A DNA stretch of 64,000 bases from Dipteris shenzhenensis (lineage: Eukaryota; Polypodiophyta; Polypodiopsida; Gleicheniales): the NCBI GenBank assembly GCA_047967505.1, contig CM106538.1; one strand, 5' to 3'. The notes beneath the pieces were generated by a model that saw only the letters and a program-made list of their open reading frames with translations, was not told where the DNA came from and ran no database searches. Below, one piece after another: positions 12,590 to 24,523 of the stretch. The translations under genes and the position numbers were made by a program. The number at the start of each line of letters is the position of its first letter. Positions within the stretch are counted from its first letter, which is position 1.

Positions 12590-13841
12590 TAAATTCACTA
12601 ACAGTCTAGTGTGCTTTGGCAACGTATATCCGGCCACTGTGCATTCTTCTGTTGATGCATGCGGAACCAGAAATGGAGCTGGGCGATGCAGACGGAACGT
12701 TTCCTTCATCACACAGCTCAAGTAGGGGAGACTGCCGGTGTCCGATCCTTCTACCATGTCTCCAGGGCGCCCCTGCACAACGGTGTCCAGTTCGTCTTGA
12801 AGTTTCTTTAGACAACGTGGATTCCTCAGCAGCTCTGCCATCGTCCATTCCAGTGTGTTCGATGATGTGTCTAAGCCAGCGCCCAATAGATCCTGCAAGC
12901 GTAAAATACGTGTCTCCAGCAGACAACCCTCTGATACGATTCTTTTTTGTCAAATCCGTCCAATTCTTTCGATTGAAAGCAGCAACCCGAAAGAGATCTA
13001 TGAGAGTTCAGACATCTTACCAGTATCATTCCTTTTGCGGTGGTTTTGTCGGGTGCTTCCTCACCGCCCGTTATGGTCGACGATTAAAGAACATCAAGGA
13101 AATCGCTAGGGGTGTCCGTTGCGTTCTCGTCTCTTTACTGTTGCCTCTCAGCCAGAACATCCTCCAGAAGCATATCAATCAGGCAGTGAAGTTCATCCAT
13201 AGCGCGCTTGACTTTCACATCTAACCATCCAAGGTAAGGAATGAAGTCTCCTATCACTGGAGTTGCAAACGAGGCAGACACCCTGCGAATGAGATCCTTG
13301 AGGGAAGAACGGCCGTTCACTCTGCGGTCGGAAATTCGATTTGAGAGCACCATCCGACCGACAACATCCGACGTCAAAGCACCGAGACATTCACCCAGGT
13401 TGATGGGTAGCTTCCCTCCCTGAGAATGCTCTTGCATACCTCGCAACATCAGCCGGAGCTCCTCCGTTCTGATGTGCTGAAGCTTCTCCATCGAGGTCCA
13501 TGGGGCCCGAAAATGAGACTGTGGTGCCGCCCATAACCAGCACGTTCGGCGAACTCTAAAGGGGGGCGATCTGCAAAAGCTCTATTATGGGTGAGAAGGA
13601 ATTCTTTGGCTAGAGATGAACTGGAGACGACGACGGCAGGCATGGAACCGAGGCGAAGGAAGAGGAGGGGGCCATAATTGTTAGAGAAGCGGGCGAGGGT
13701 GAGGTGTGAGAAATCGGAGAGGAGGTGGAGGTGGCCGATGATGGGCAAAGCAGGAGGGCCGGGGGGAAGCGTGGACGAGGAGAAGATCATGCACGTGGAG
13801 ATATTTAGCACGGCGGAGGAGGGGGAGCATCCCAAGCTCAC
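12590..13841 (-). pseudogene. A-type (CYP71-clan) cytochrome P450 remnant
   Basis: P450s of this clan are ER-bound haem monooxygenases of specialised metabolism. Minus strand from 13841: proline hinge PPGPPALPIIGHLHLL, then RPPLEFAERAG and a C-helix start at GPHGPRW. Just after that about 15-20 expected residues are missing and the frame shifts to QHIRTEELRLMLRGM. The block continues to about 13135, where DFLDVL is followed by TAA. A 128-bp GT-AG intron (13020 down to 12893) sits just before the I-helix at the place typical of A-type P450s. Exon 2 has AGLDTSS (I-helix), LPYLSCVMKETFRLHRPAP (K-helix) and ends at TRLLVN (12593). The PERF region and haem-binding Cys loop are absent. It is clearly dead. 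The VPHASTEECTVAGY-like segment resembles non-angiosperm P450s, a weak hint only. Confidence 0.88.
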
Positions 13842-14860
13842 ATAGCCACAACTCCATCTCTAGAAGGACCTCACAGTGTGCAAAATCTAGAGGAGCCATA
13901 TCATACATGGCTGTCGGTTCGAGAGGACCGAGCGTGATCAGCTATGCCCACTCTTTGCAGAAGCTCATGATGTTGAACACTCAGAGGAAAAGTAGCACGT
14001 GCCTTCTTTAATGCCCTGTCCCTCTTAATTGAAACTCCTCCCTCCCCCTTTTATTCCTTAGTTTAATCATGCCCTTTTCCTCTTCCTTTTCACCACTTGG
14101 GGCACATACTCACTCAACTTAACTTTATTCCTATTTGATCTTCTTTTGGCCCGTGAAGGCTAATTAACCTATGTTTGTGCTTGGGTTAAATTATTTTATG
14201 CATAGGTTAATCTTTTAAGCCTATGTCTAAGAGGGGTGCACATAATATGTGAAGTTCAAGAAGAATTTGAACCCATAATTTTGTGTTTCACACACGTGAG
14301 CTCTACCCCTAAGATATAGAATAGTATAACAAGTGTAAAGCTAACTATAATATCATAAATGGTCCCCCCTCCCCCTTCAGCATATCCCTTTCTCTTTCAT
14401 GCCTCCTTCATAAGTGGTCCCTCCCCCCTCCCCAATCTCACGTAGCTCCTCTTTAATGCCCCCTACCCTTCCTTCAACTCGATGTTGGATTGAAAAGCTT
14501 AGTTTGTATCATCTATTCCTCTCGACAAGCTACCTTGGCTATGGCAAAGCTCGAGTGATTAATATTGAAGTCCATCTGCCCAATTGATTATATGGATAGT
14601 GTGAGAGTTAGAGACCCAAAGAGTACCAATGACATTCCATTAGCATATGTCTAGTAATCAGTAAAATAATCAGACTCGCCTTAGCCATATCCACCTTCCC
14701 ATTTCCATTCGCATATGTGTGCATGATTTTCATTGGCTCGTGTGATGTAGCCTTGCAAGGATGGCTTGGACTTTAAACAAAGGTTGTGATTCTTTGTGCC
14801 CACTACAATGGTCCAGCTTTGTGTGCTTCTCACCATGCCTGGCTCTCCCAACTTGCATTT

Positions 14861-14908
<48 letters not shown>

Positions 14909-15029
14909 ACGAAAATACAATTCATGAAAAACCACAAACCAAATAGGTATAGAGACATTAGGCTAGGCTTTATTTTATTTTTTTTGGGAAGAAAAGTAGA
15001 GTATCTTTATTGCTTTATTGTTTAACGTG
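13842..15029. other. No gene seen; pyrimidine-rich spacer
   Basis: Upstream side of the P450 remnant. It holds C/T-rich runs near 14035-14060, 14365-14380 and 14425-14435 and the (CT)n tract listed separately. No protein motif was recognised. Confidence 0.6.
14866..14906. repeat. (CT)n microsatellite, about 20 units
   Basis: Uninterrupted CT dinucleotides over about 41 bases. Confidence 0.95.
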
Positions 15030-15860
15030 TAATACATCAAAAAGATATCTCTTGGAATATCAGTTCTGATTATAACAACACTTACATCATGAAATAACAC
15101 AAAACTATCAACTTCAAAACAGTCTAAGAGGGACTTCTCAAAGATGAAAGGAGAAGCTAGAGGTTTCCTCTTTGGAGTCTCAAGCAGTAGTAGCAGTAGT
15201 ATCTGTAGAGTGACCATGAGTAGCAGTAGTATCTGTATGAGTGACCATGTGCGGCAGCAAGGCCGTGAGAAGGGTCAATAGACATAGAAGACAAGTCTTG
15301 CTCTGAACTAGGAAGAACCACTACAAGACCCTGGATATGATCGGGAAGGGTAGAAGGGAACTGAGCAGAGAAGCCAACACAAGGGAACTGAATGTTGGAT
15401 CTAGGAGAGGCAGCATGTGGCTAATCTGTTGAGTCCACAACCAAGGAGGGGGATTTGCTAGAGAGGCTAACTATAGTAGAATGGAAGGGAGGGACACCAA
15501 TAGCAAAAGTGGTAGGAGCTTTGCTTAAAGAGCCATCAAGATGAAGAGAGGATGATCCTGGAGAAGAGGGTAAGGGAGCACCAGTTGCTGCAGCTTTCCT
15601 TTGTAAGAAGGGGGGTAATTTGGCATGATCATCTGATATGAAGCAAGAACGATTATGTCTGGAGATATCTTCACTTAGTCTCTAGTGTTCAAGGTTGTAT
15701 GCAGTAATAAAGAGGTCAAGTCTTTTCTTTTCTTGTCCCACCATGCAGCAAACATAGCATCAGTATCTTTATGTGATTAAATTGAAAATTATTTCTAGAG
15801 ACCTAGATAAACCAAAGAGCATGGACCATTATTAGAAACCAAGGCTCATGCCTTATTTTG
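15030..15860 (-). other. Unrecognised coding-like stretch (minus strand)
   Basis: Minus strand from about 15770 to 15250 reads, with few stops and one or two frame changes, as a Ser/Pro/Leu-rich polypeptide; a segment near 15750 reads KDTDAMFAAWWDKKRKDL and one near 15640 SRHNRSCFISDDHAKL. I do not recognise it. It lies where the 3' part of copia B should be, so it may be a later insertion or captured sequence. A 31-bp direct repeat ('agtagcagtagtatctgta') sits at about 15197-15249. Confidence 0.35.
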
Positions 15861-18570
15861 CAAGCATCTCCTAGCAATATGGCTTATGATCTCCGACATA
15901 GTCACTGTCATAGTATCCATGCAACCGTGGATGACTTCCTCTATATTCTATCCCAAACTGTCTTGTACCTCTGATGTATCTCAAGACTCTTGTGGCTGAA
16001 TTCCAGTGAGACTGTTTTGGATTTTCCATAAACTATGCAAGTGAGCTTACTGCATAACAAATATATGGCCATGTGATAGTCAGATATATAAGAGATCCAA
16101 TGAGCTACCTATAGTACCTGTCATTGACTGTAGGCTTTTATGAATCTTTAGTAAGTTTCAAACTCTGTTCCATGGGAGTGGCTGCAATCTTGCAATTTGC
16201 CATATGAAACTTCTTCAGGAGACTGTCAGCATACTTGAGCTGACTCATTTATGTGCTATCTAAATCTCTCCAGAACTCAATTCCAAGACAATAGTGCATA
16301 AGTCCAAGATCTTTCATGTAAAACTCTATAGATTAGTCTTGTTTTAGTTTTTTGATGAAGCTATCCTTGCTTCCGATCACAATCAAATCATCTACGTACA
16401 AAAGTGCAATAGTAATGTCTTCCCCTTGAACTTTGTAGTAGAGAGTATGATCTACATTGGATTTCATGTATCCCAGATCAACAAAATATTTGTCGATTTT
16501 GTTGTACCAACTTCTGGGTGCTTGCTTTAAGCCGTAGAGACTTTTCTTAAGATGGCAAACCTTATTCTCCTGTCTTGGTCCAACATAACCTGCTGGTTGT
16601 TGCATGTAGACTTCCTCATCTAGATAACCATTGAGAAATGCATTCTTTACATCGAGCTCGTACACATTCCATCTGCTAAGTGTCACTAGTGATATCAAGA
16701 ATCGTATAGAATCCATCTTTGCTACTCGAGCATAAGTCTCATCATAATCCTAACCATATTGCTGTGCAAATCCTTTTCCAACTAGTTTGGCTTTGTATCT
16801 CTGAATATTGCCATCTGGATTGTACTTCACTTTGTATACCCATTTGTTTGCTATGGCCTTCTTTCCTAGTGGAAGGTCACATAATTCCCAAGTATTATTC
16901 TTATACAAAGCATCCATTTTTTCATTCATAGTAGTTTTCCATTATGGCTTGTCTACTACGTCTTCAAAGTACACTGGCTCTTTTGTGCCATGATGGTAGT
17001 CATAAGAGCATAGTTGGTCGTTTCAACCTAAATTGCTTTGCCTTTCTAAGCATATGTCAATTTGGCTGGTGGTCTACTTTCCCTAGTACACCGTCTGAGC
17101 TGTTGTGGCTCTACTTGGGGTGTTGCTAGCAAATCTTGCTCTTCTTCATCAACCTATTCTATAGATGACTACGAAGTCGATGCTTTTATCTCCTATGTAT
17201 TTGAGGTTTTCCATTTTGATTCCTCATCAAAGATTACATCTCTAGAGATAATGACCTTGCGGTTAATGGGATCATACAACTTGTATGCTTTGCTTTCTTC
17301 ACTGTAGCCAACCATGATTCATTTGCATGACTTCGCATCCAATTTCCTACGATGATCATCATGTATGTGGGCATATGCTATGCAACCAAATATGCAGAGA
17401 TGCCCAATATGTGGCTTTTGTATCGCTTCTATAGGAAGCCGATTAAGCAAATAGTTTACAGTGGCTATTGCTTCTGCCCAATACTGATTCGAAAGATGCT
17501 TCTCATTAAGCATTGCTCTAGCACTGTCTGCTAAAGTCACATTTTTCCTTTCAGCTCTTGCATTTTCCTGAGGAGTATCTGCACATGTGAATTGTCTTCG
17601 AATGCCGTGATTTTTGCAAAAGTTCATAAATGCTGAGGACATGTATTCACCTCCTTTATCTGATCTCATGACTTTGATCTTTCTACCTTTCTAGTTTTCT
17701 ACCATGGCTTTGAATTCTTGAAATCTAACAAAGACTTCAGATTCCTCTTTCAGAAAGTAGACCTAACAATATCTGCTGTAGTCGTCAATGAAAGTCAAGT
17801 AGTAAAGTGAACCATTGATGCTGTAGGTCTGGGCATAACCCCATATATCTGTACGAATCAAATCAAGAATACCTCATGCACGAGAGGTACTTCTACAGAA
17901 ATTGGTTCACTTTTGTTTGCCGAAGCAGCATGCTTCACAAACTTTTCCAAGAAATTATAGTTTAGGAATCCCGATTTCCATATTCTGATTCCTGAGATCT
18001 AACAAGTACTTGAAATTGACATGACCATATCTCCTGTGCCATTTTGCAGATAGTAGCATCTGTTGCAGTTGAGCTGACATGGCATGCTTATCTGGTACTA
18101 TAGCTAGCATTTTGTATAAGCATCCTTCCTTGACACATTTTGCTACTAGCTAACATCTTTTGGATTTGTCTCTGATAGTATATTCATCTCCATCGAAGAT
18201 GACTTGATAGTTGTGTTCCTTCATTTGACCTACTGACAAGAGGTTCTTGCTGAGCATTGGAACATAGAGCACATCTTTCACTTATCCTTTCGTACCAGTG
18301 AAATTGTTCATAGGGATAACACCTATCCCTTGAACTGGATTCCGTGTATTATCTGCTGTGTAGAGGACATTTTTCTGACCTTCTAATGGTTTCATCTCTG
18401 TGAACCATTCTTGATGATTTGTCATGTGATATGATGCACCACTATCGATATACCAAGGATCTTGTTCTACTTTGTCGACTTGATAGTTAAAATCCTCTTT
18501 TGGATTGTAGTCAGTGTTTAGGTACACTGTATTAGTTTGATGCATTTCCTCGCTTGCAAGAAACATATTC
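15860..18570 (-). pseudogene. Copia B pol: protease, integrase, RT, partial RNase H
   Basis: Protease at 18282-18566 has an intact WYIDSGASYHMT. Integrase core at 17319-17669 keeps the second catalytic Asp (MRSDKGGEY) and the Glu (ARAERKN). A GPI-linker region follows to about 17000. RT spans about 16333-16960, with ELDVKNAFLNG, LYGLKQAPRSW and the catalytic YVDDL. RNase H is seen only from 16250 down to about 15880. Scattered stops and frameshifts break the frame. Active-site residues that remain are mostly intact, so decay is by stops rather than active-site change. Confidence 0.85.
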
Positions 18571-18599
18571 CCATGTTCATTTGCAAAATGACTATGACT

Positions 18600-19654
18600 A
18601 GAATGTCCACCATGATGATTTCCTTTGCCTCAGAAATTCCCTCGATTACTGCTGGATTGACCGCCTTGGTCATACTGCTTCTTGCGCTGGCAATCTCTTT
18701 CATAGTGTCCAAACTTGTGACAGTAGTTGCACTAGATGTTTGACACATTGGTGGATGCATTCCCTCGTCCTTGAAATCTTCCTCGATTGGAATGATTTCC
18801 TCTTTGCTGATTTTGATGTTGCTGAGGATGATGCTAATGTTGATTTTGTTAATGATGTCCACTTCTCTAGAATGATCTGCATCTGCCTCTACCTCTGCCT
18901 CTACCTCTACTTCTACCTAAAGCTGTGAATGTATGATCATTAGAATGACCTTTTTGTGCTTGAATGGCCTGCGTCCTAAGTTCTTCACCAAGTAGGATTG
19001 CTGACTGAAGTTCTTCCAGTGTCAGAATTTGTCGTTGGATGGCAATACTGTGAACTAGATTCTCATATCCCTCTCCTAGTCCATTCAAGAATACTTGAGC
19101 CATTTCTACGAGGTTCATAGTCTCTCCTACTACTGAAAGTTGATTGTCGTAGTCTTTTATCCAGAGTACATAAGCATGACCAGTTTCATTGTGCTATTGC
19201 GGAAACTCTAGTTGATTTGGTTTCTCAATGTGAGAATCCTGGATGTGTTCTTTGACTCGTAGAGAGCTACGAGCATATCCCATGCTTATTTCGATGTCTT
19301 GACTGTGCTAAGCTATCCTAGCATGAAATCTTGCACATTCTGCTTGATCAGATGATAGGCATACTTGTCTTTCTTATTCCATTCTACCTGAGCTCGGGCA
19401 ATGCCAAGATCTGCTACAGGTGCGGATTGCGTAGCTGTAGATGCTGTTGTAGATCCCACTGCTGGTGTTGTAACAACAGGTGGAGTAGAGCTACTGTTGG
19501 CTAGATCATCCAATGGTCTAGGTGTAGATCCATCGACATACTCCCATTTGTCTTGAAGTACAAGAATGGTCTCCATTCAATATTTCCATGTATAGTAATT
19601 GGAGTTGTCTAGCTTAGCAGATGTCTCTAGATTGAGGTTGGTAGTCGTAGACAT
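18600..19654 (-). pseudogene. Copia B gag with CCHC knuckle
   Basis: Minus-strand ATG at 19654 starts MSTTTNLNLETSAKLDNSNY, then YTWKY and a TGA. Gag helical segments follow at 19313-19576 and 18867-19118 (QILTLEELQSAIL), then an Arg/Gly run (GRSRGRGRGRGR) and a zinc knuckle CNYCHKFGHYERDC near 18690-18725. The codon before the knuckle is TAG, and a TGA lies nearby; both fit a C-to-T change at CAG and CGA. Confidence 0.8.
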
Positions 19655-22196
19655 GGTGCAAGAAATGTACTCAAAGTGTCATGAAAATCTCTATATAAAT
19701 CAACTACAAAACACTGACTGCAGCAAGTGAAATCTTTGAGCTGTTAGTGAAGAACTACAATATATAAAATCTGATCTGTATTATAAGGCTTGTGGCAATG
19801 ATGTTGGGAATAGCCAAGAGGCTTTACAAGGCTAAAATGATGTGCACAATGTCATGAAATAGCCATGTAGGCTTTACAATGGTGGCATGTGTGTGTGAAA
19901 TCAAATGCTATAAGCCCACTGAATGATCGGCAATGCCTCTAAACAACTCTATAGTTGGCTCATTGAACTGATGAATGTCAGGTTTCAGGTAATGTAATGA
20001 TGTGAAACCGTATGTGAGCATATGGACTGACTTCGAGTAGGTACTAGTCGAGAATTTTGGGCATGGCTTAGATTGGCAACTTGGGGAAATTCAAAGCGTC
20101 TCCTCTATGGTGATCTAGTCGACTCTGATCTAGATCTATACCAACCGTCGAGCGATGAAAGAACATCAAATAATTCCTTTTCTTTTGTTCTTTTTAAATG
20201 CTGGGTCAAATGCGTCGATGTAGAGGCGAATGTGTGTGTAGGAAGTGGATTTGTTGGCGAGGCTCAAAATTGAGTGTAACTTGTGCTGAAATGTGCATGT
20301 GATGTGACGAGCACGTAGAGCATAAAAAATTGAGCGACATTCCTTTTGGAGCACCCTCAAATTCTTCCTGGATCAAGAGATACGACTTGATCTAGGTGTA
20401 GGGGCAAAAGGAGTGCAAATGGTACTCAATGATGATGTGTTATTGTGGGTCACATGCAATGATGATGTGTCACTGTGGGTCACATGTAGTGATGATGTGG
20501 CACTGCCTAGCAAGAAGTGTGCTTGTGGAGCCCTGTGTTGAGGTGGCAAGAGTGGTCACATGCAGTGACTATGAAGCACTGTGTGTGCCTAGCAGGGGTC
20601 AGTGCCACATGGCAGTGATGATGTGGTAGCTGACTGGGATGCTGATGTGGTTGTGTTGACTGGTCAACTGTTGACTAATGAGGTGGAAATTAGTTGTGGA
20701 TTGGTCAAAGTGATGATGTGGCTGTTGATGACATGGCAGATGATGTGGTAGTTGAGGTGGCCTGATGATGTGGATTGCCATTGTGTTAGATGATGTGGCA
20801 ATGTTGACTTTGACTGATAATGTGGTAGATAAGGCTGATGATGTGGCAACCTCATGGGGCTACTAACATGGCAGTTGCTGAGGTGGAAGATAGAGTGCCA
20901 AGTGGCAGTTCTTTTGCCACCCCTTTTGTGTGGTGACCTTGAGATAAGGTCAATGCCACATGTCCAGTTTTGGGGCACCGAAATCTTTTGAGATTTTGAC
21001 GGAGTCTAAAAAGATTTTATCTGCCAGTGAGGAGATCTGGTCATGGATGGCTATGTTGCTTAGATGGAGCTGTGTTGTGATCGGTCGTTGAGAGAGGCTA
21101 TGGAAGTCTGTGGCACTGGCATTGTTTGCAGTCTTATGCTTAAGGAGGGTCGAGTGTCATTCGTGTATGATCTCCTTGGAGATGGAGCCTTTGTGCATGG
21201 ATTAGCCTTGGTCATCGTCCGCGTTGGAGAAGCAGAAGGTTGTTAAAGGTGGAGCTTGGGAAGCTTGGGCTTCGCTGATGTGAGGCTGGCCTTGGAGGAT
21301 GGTCGAGTCCTAGCGCTGCATGGGCGGCTAAGGTTGTTAGAGCAGCTGAGGCATTTTTGGAGCTATGAGGCATTTTGAAGGCAGGAGCGTTGGCCTTGGC
21401 CCGTGATCATATGGTGAAGAGCAAATGTAGAGCTACTTGTGCTGTTGCACTGCTAGGGAGCCATGTTGAAGAGTTCGCCTGGCATTGTAGAAGGTTGGAG
21501 TTGAGCTGCTGCTAGTCGCATGCGCAGTTAAAGACATTAAAGTTTGCTGAGAGCTATGAGCTCTATGTTGGCCACCCTGGAGCTTTGGGAGTTGGAGCCT
21601 TAGGAATCGGGTCGTTGTAGTTGGATATGCGGGAGGAGTCGTGGATGTGGCTGAAGGTAGCTTGGCTTTGCTTGGTGATTCATTGCTGGAGCAGCCTATG
21701 AAGGCGGTGGCTATAGATCTGCAGGCTTTGTGGAGAGGTCGAGCAGCCTACCCGTGAGTGTTGTAGCTTGCATTCACTTGCTGTGATGCTGGGACATTGC
21801 CGCTATAGGCTAGTTGCTTGCATGCATGCTAGCCTCGCCTTTGGTCGCTTAGTTGTAGGCATGGAGGAGCCAAAAGCTTCTGTTGATGAAGCCTTTCTTT
21901 GATAGCTTTAGAAGTCAGAGGCTCCTTCGCTCTCTATCTCAGACAAGGATAAGAACCTCTCTCTTTCAAAAGGAGTAGAGATCACTCCTTAGACTTTCCT
22001 GATCTCTCTCTCACACAAGCAGAAACACTCAAATGTACTCTCTCTCAAATTATGAAAATCTCTCAAGAACAATGATGGAAATTTCTTTCAATGGACAGAA
22101 TTTTCTCTCAACAAAAGAGAATGGAACACTCAATCTCTCTCGATCTCCTGGTCTCTCTCGCATGAAGGATGGCACCTCCGTGGAAGGTAGAACCAT
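19655..22196 (-). other. Long leader of copia B; no gene recognised
   Basis: About 2.5 kb lies between the gag ATG and the primer site. It has no recognised protein. The 20427-20850 portion is rich in 'gatgatgtgg' repeats. A later insertion inside the leader cannot be excluded. Confidence 0.5.
20427..20850. repeat. GATGATGTGG-rich minisatellite
   Basis: Three near-tandem ~33-bp units ('caatgatgatgtgt..actgtgggtcacatg') occupy 20427-20510, followed by at least eight scattered 'gatgatgtgg' copies to about 20850. Confidence 0.8.
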
Positions 22197-22208
22197 GCTC
22201 TGATACCA
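22197..22208 (-). other. Primer-binding site of copia B
   Basis: Minus-strand TGGTATCAGAGC, complement of plant initiator Met-tRNA 3' end, immediately next to a CA LTR end (plus-strand TG at 22209). Confidence 0.85.
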
Positions 22209-22460
22209 TGACAAAATATGAAGAGGGGAGAGGAGAAGAGTGGAGATGAGGAGAGAGGGCACAACTAGAGAGCACACCACAAATGACTAACTGTACACTA
22301 GATTTAGTTGAAAATGTAGAATATATACAAACCCATTTAGGGTTAGGGTTAGGGAATCTAACCCATTGCTTTATAGCACTCTATTGGGCTAGTGCTATGC
22401 ACATATGATCACATGATGGTGCTATACACATGTGATCACATGATGTTGAGCGTGAACTCT
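22209..22460 (-). repeat. 5' LTR of copia B (right edge approximate)
   Basis: The left edge is fixed by the primer site. A minus-strand TATA-like 'TATATATTC' lies near 22318-22326, about 110 bp from the U5 end. A plausible CA end is near 22459, but without the partner LTR it is not proven. A short telomere-like TTAGGG run lies at 22336-22354. Confidence 0.5.
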
Positions 22461-22895
22461 CAACGGAACTCCCTTCTGATTTCAAGCCAAGATTTTCACG
22501 TGAAAAGCTCTTTATTCCAAAGCTGGCCCCAAGATTGAAGACCTTTCTTGAATAAGATAGCTGCTACTGTAAACTGATCATCTGCTATTGTAAGATAGCT
22601 GTATGGACATCCATACAGACCTCTGCAAGCGAATGCGCGACACTGCTAGGAGTCTGTACAACTTGTCAGAAGGCGATTCCGAGTAGTTTTAGGCTACTTT
22701 TGGCATTTTTTGCTCAGATTTGGACTCCCGTGACCTCCAACAGTAATTTGGGTAGCTCCCTTCAACACTTTCACTCATTTTTTTGAGCCTCTTCTGTGCA
22801 TTCGATGACTCTCTGATCAGCACATTGAGAGTCATGATGTGATCTCCCTTGGTAGCTGCTCTCTGGACCTTCATTCACACATCATTTGAGGGCAT
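22461..22895. other. No recognised feature; left flank of copia C
   Basis: Minus-strand frames here show no family motif. The right flank after copia C (28819 onward) continues this pre-insertion sequence. Confidence 0.5.
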
Positions 22896-22900
22896 CCTCG
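22896..22900. other. Target-site duplication of copia C (left)
   Basis: CCTCG before the 5' LTR matches CCTCG at 28814-28818 after the 3' LTR. Confidence 0.9.
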
Positions 22901-23071
22901 TGTGGGGATTAAAGGTCACTGTGCCTTTACCCCAGTTATATACAATACCCAAACACATATATAAATGAATGAAAAAGAAGATTAGGGTGGTTCTGCACCC
23001 ACCAAAACTTGTGTGGCTCTCTGTCTCTCTCTCTCCTTCTTCCATTCTGGGTTCCGTTGAGAGCACTCTCA
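22901..23071 (+). repeat. 5' LTR of copia C
   Basis: 171 bp, TG...CA, ends directly before 'ac' and the primer site. Contains a 'tatataaatgaatg' A/T block at 22958-22971 that may serve as TATA box, and a CT-rich downstream part. Confidence 0.95.
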
Positions 23072-23073
23072 AC

Positions 23074-23085
23074 TGGTATCAGAGC
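23074..23085 (+). other. Primer-binding site of copia C
   Basis: TGGTATCAGAGC two bases after the 5' LTR. Confidence 0.95.
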
Positions 23086-24523
23086 CCGGGTGATCTAGCT
23101 GAGCGTGTGTGAATGCTTGAAGCTCAGCAGCTCTATGAGAGGAAGGAGAAGCTCTGTGGGAAGCTTTGTGGGTGACTTTACTTGCGTCCGAGCGTGTAGA
23201 GAACTTGGAGGAACCTTTGGAAAAGTCACTTTGGCTTTGCGAAGTGGTTTTGAGAGCCTGTTAAGAGTTTTCAAAGAAAAAGTCGTTTTTTGAGCTTTTC
23301 CTTGTTCTGTTCGATGACAGAGACTCCGTATTGACTTGTAGAGGCAACTATTGATTGCTTTTGGTGTCCACTTCACTTCAGGAGCTTGGAAACACCTTTA
23401 TTCTTGAATCTGGGATCATTTCATTGGATTTCTGACTCATTGTGTCAGTTTCTGCGTTTTTTGCCCGGGTGTTGGAACTCAAGTTTGGAGCAACCATTTG
23501 TAGATCTGTCAGTTCCAGTGGACTCAGAGGTCCTAAAACTTCTATGTTGCTCATCATTCGCACTCCGGTGGAGTTTACAAACAGCTCTGTTTCCAAAAAC
23601 GTTTCTCAGTCCGTGTGTTGGACCCAGTGATTGAGACCACGGTTTCCAAAACCGTATATCCCATTGCGTTCCGGACGCCCAAAAACCCCAACCTGTCAGT
23701 TCTTGGGCAATTCGGTGGACGATTTTCAGAGTTATAGATCTCTGTGTATTCGATTTCATCTCTCTATTATGCATTTTTCATTCTAAGGTTTTGAAACCTT
23801 AGATTTATGCCACATGGCAGTGGATAAGTGTTGACTCCCATTTCTCACTCATCGGTTGGGATTTTGGAGTTCTGGCAGAAGAGAGATATTTGCAGATTTT
23901 CTTACTGAGTCCGATTATGCAATGACGCCCATGTTTTGAGGCATCTCAGGTTCTATTTTCAGTAGCGGTCATTACCGTGGGACCATGATTTCTTGAGCAT
24001 ACCTTATGCAGATCACTCTGGTTGCAGTTTGAGCAGTGTAGTTTGAGCAGTGTGCGCTCATTCGTGGTGTGCATTGGGTTGCAGTGGATGATTTATAGGA
24101 CATTTGGATGCATTACGGTCCTTATTGGATGCGCTGATAGGCCCAAATTGCCTTGTGGGATGCTATTTTTTATGGACGCTTTGCACATGGATGCTATTTT
24201 ATGCTAAGGGACAGCTTTGACACATTGCAGGTGATGCACTGATAGTGTTATGCTCTCTTGGATGAGATATTATTGATGCATATGCCAGTGGACGGTGTTT
24301 ACGCTTGAGTCATTTGGCACTTATTGGCATTTTCTTTTGGGCCAGATTTGCTCATATGGATGCATAGTATATGCACATGAGTCAGATGCATCTTTTGATG
24401 CTTTGATCTTTGAGTTTTGGTGATATTTCACTCTATTGTGGCATACACATTTGGGTGCACCTAGTATTTGGTGTGATTCTCTCTTGCAGGCACTAGCATT
24501 TGGAATTTTGTTTCATTTGCATC
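23086..24523 (+). other. Copia C leader, no gene
   Basis: Untranslated leader between primer site and gag ATG; the short frames in it show no motif. Confidence 0.7.

Larger units (their letters stand above)
15860..22460 (-). mobile_element. Ty1/copia element B with primer site and 5' LTR end
   Basis: Minus-strand order from the right: 5' LTR, Met-tRNA primer site, a ~2.5-kb leader, gag, protease, integrase, RT and the start of RNase H, which breaks off near 15860. The 3' LTR is missing. This family differs from A/E and C in sequence. Confidence 0.8.

Noticed and set aside
12616-13224. 202-codon plus-strand ORF
   Set aside because: Antisense shadow of the P450 remnant, no motif of its own.
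20427-20850. CRISPR-like array
   Set aside because: Units are degenerate and lack regular unique spacers; plant nuclear context.
22336-22354. Interstitial telomere
   Set aside because: Only two to three imperfect units, within an LTR.
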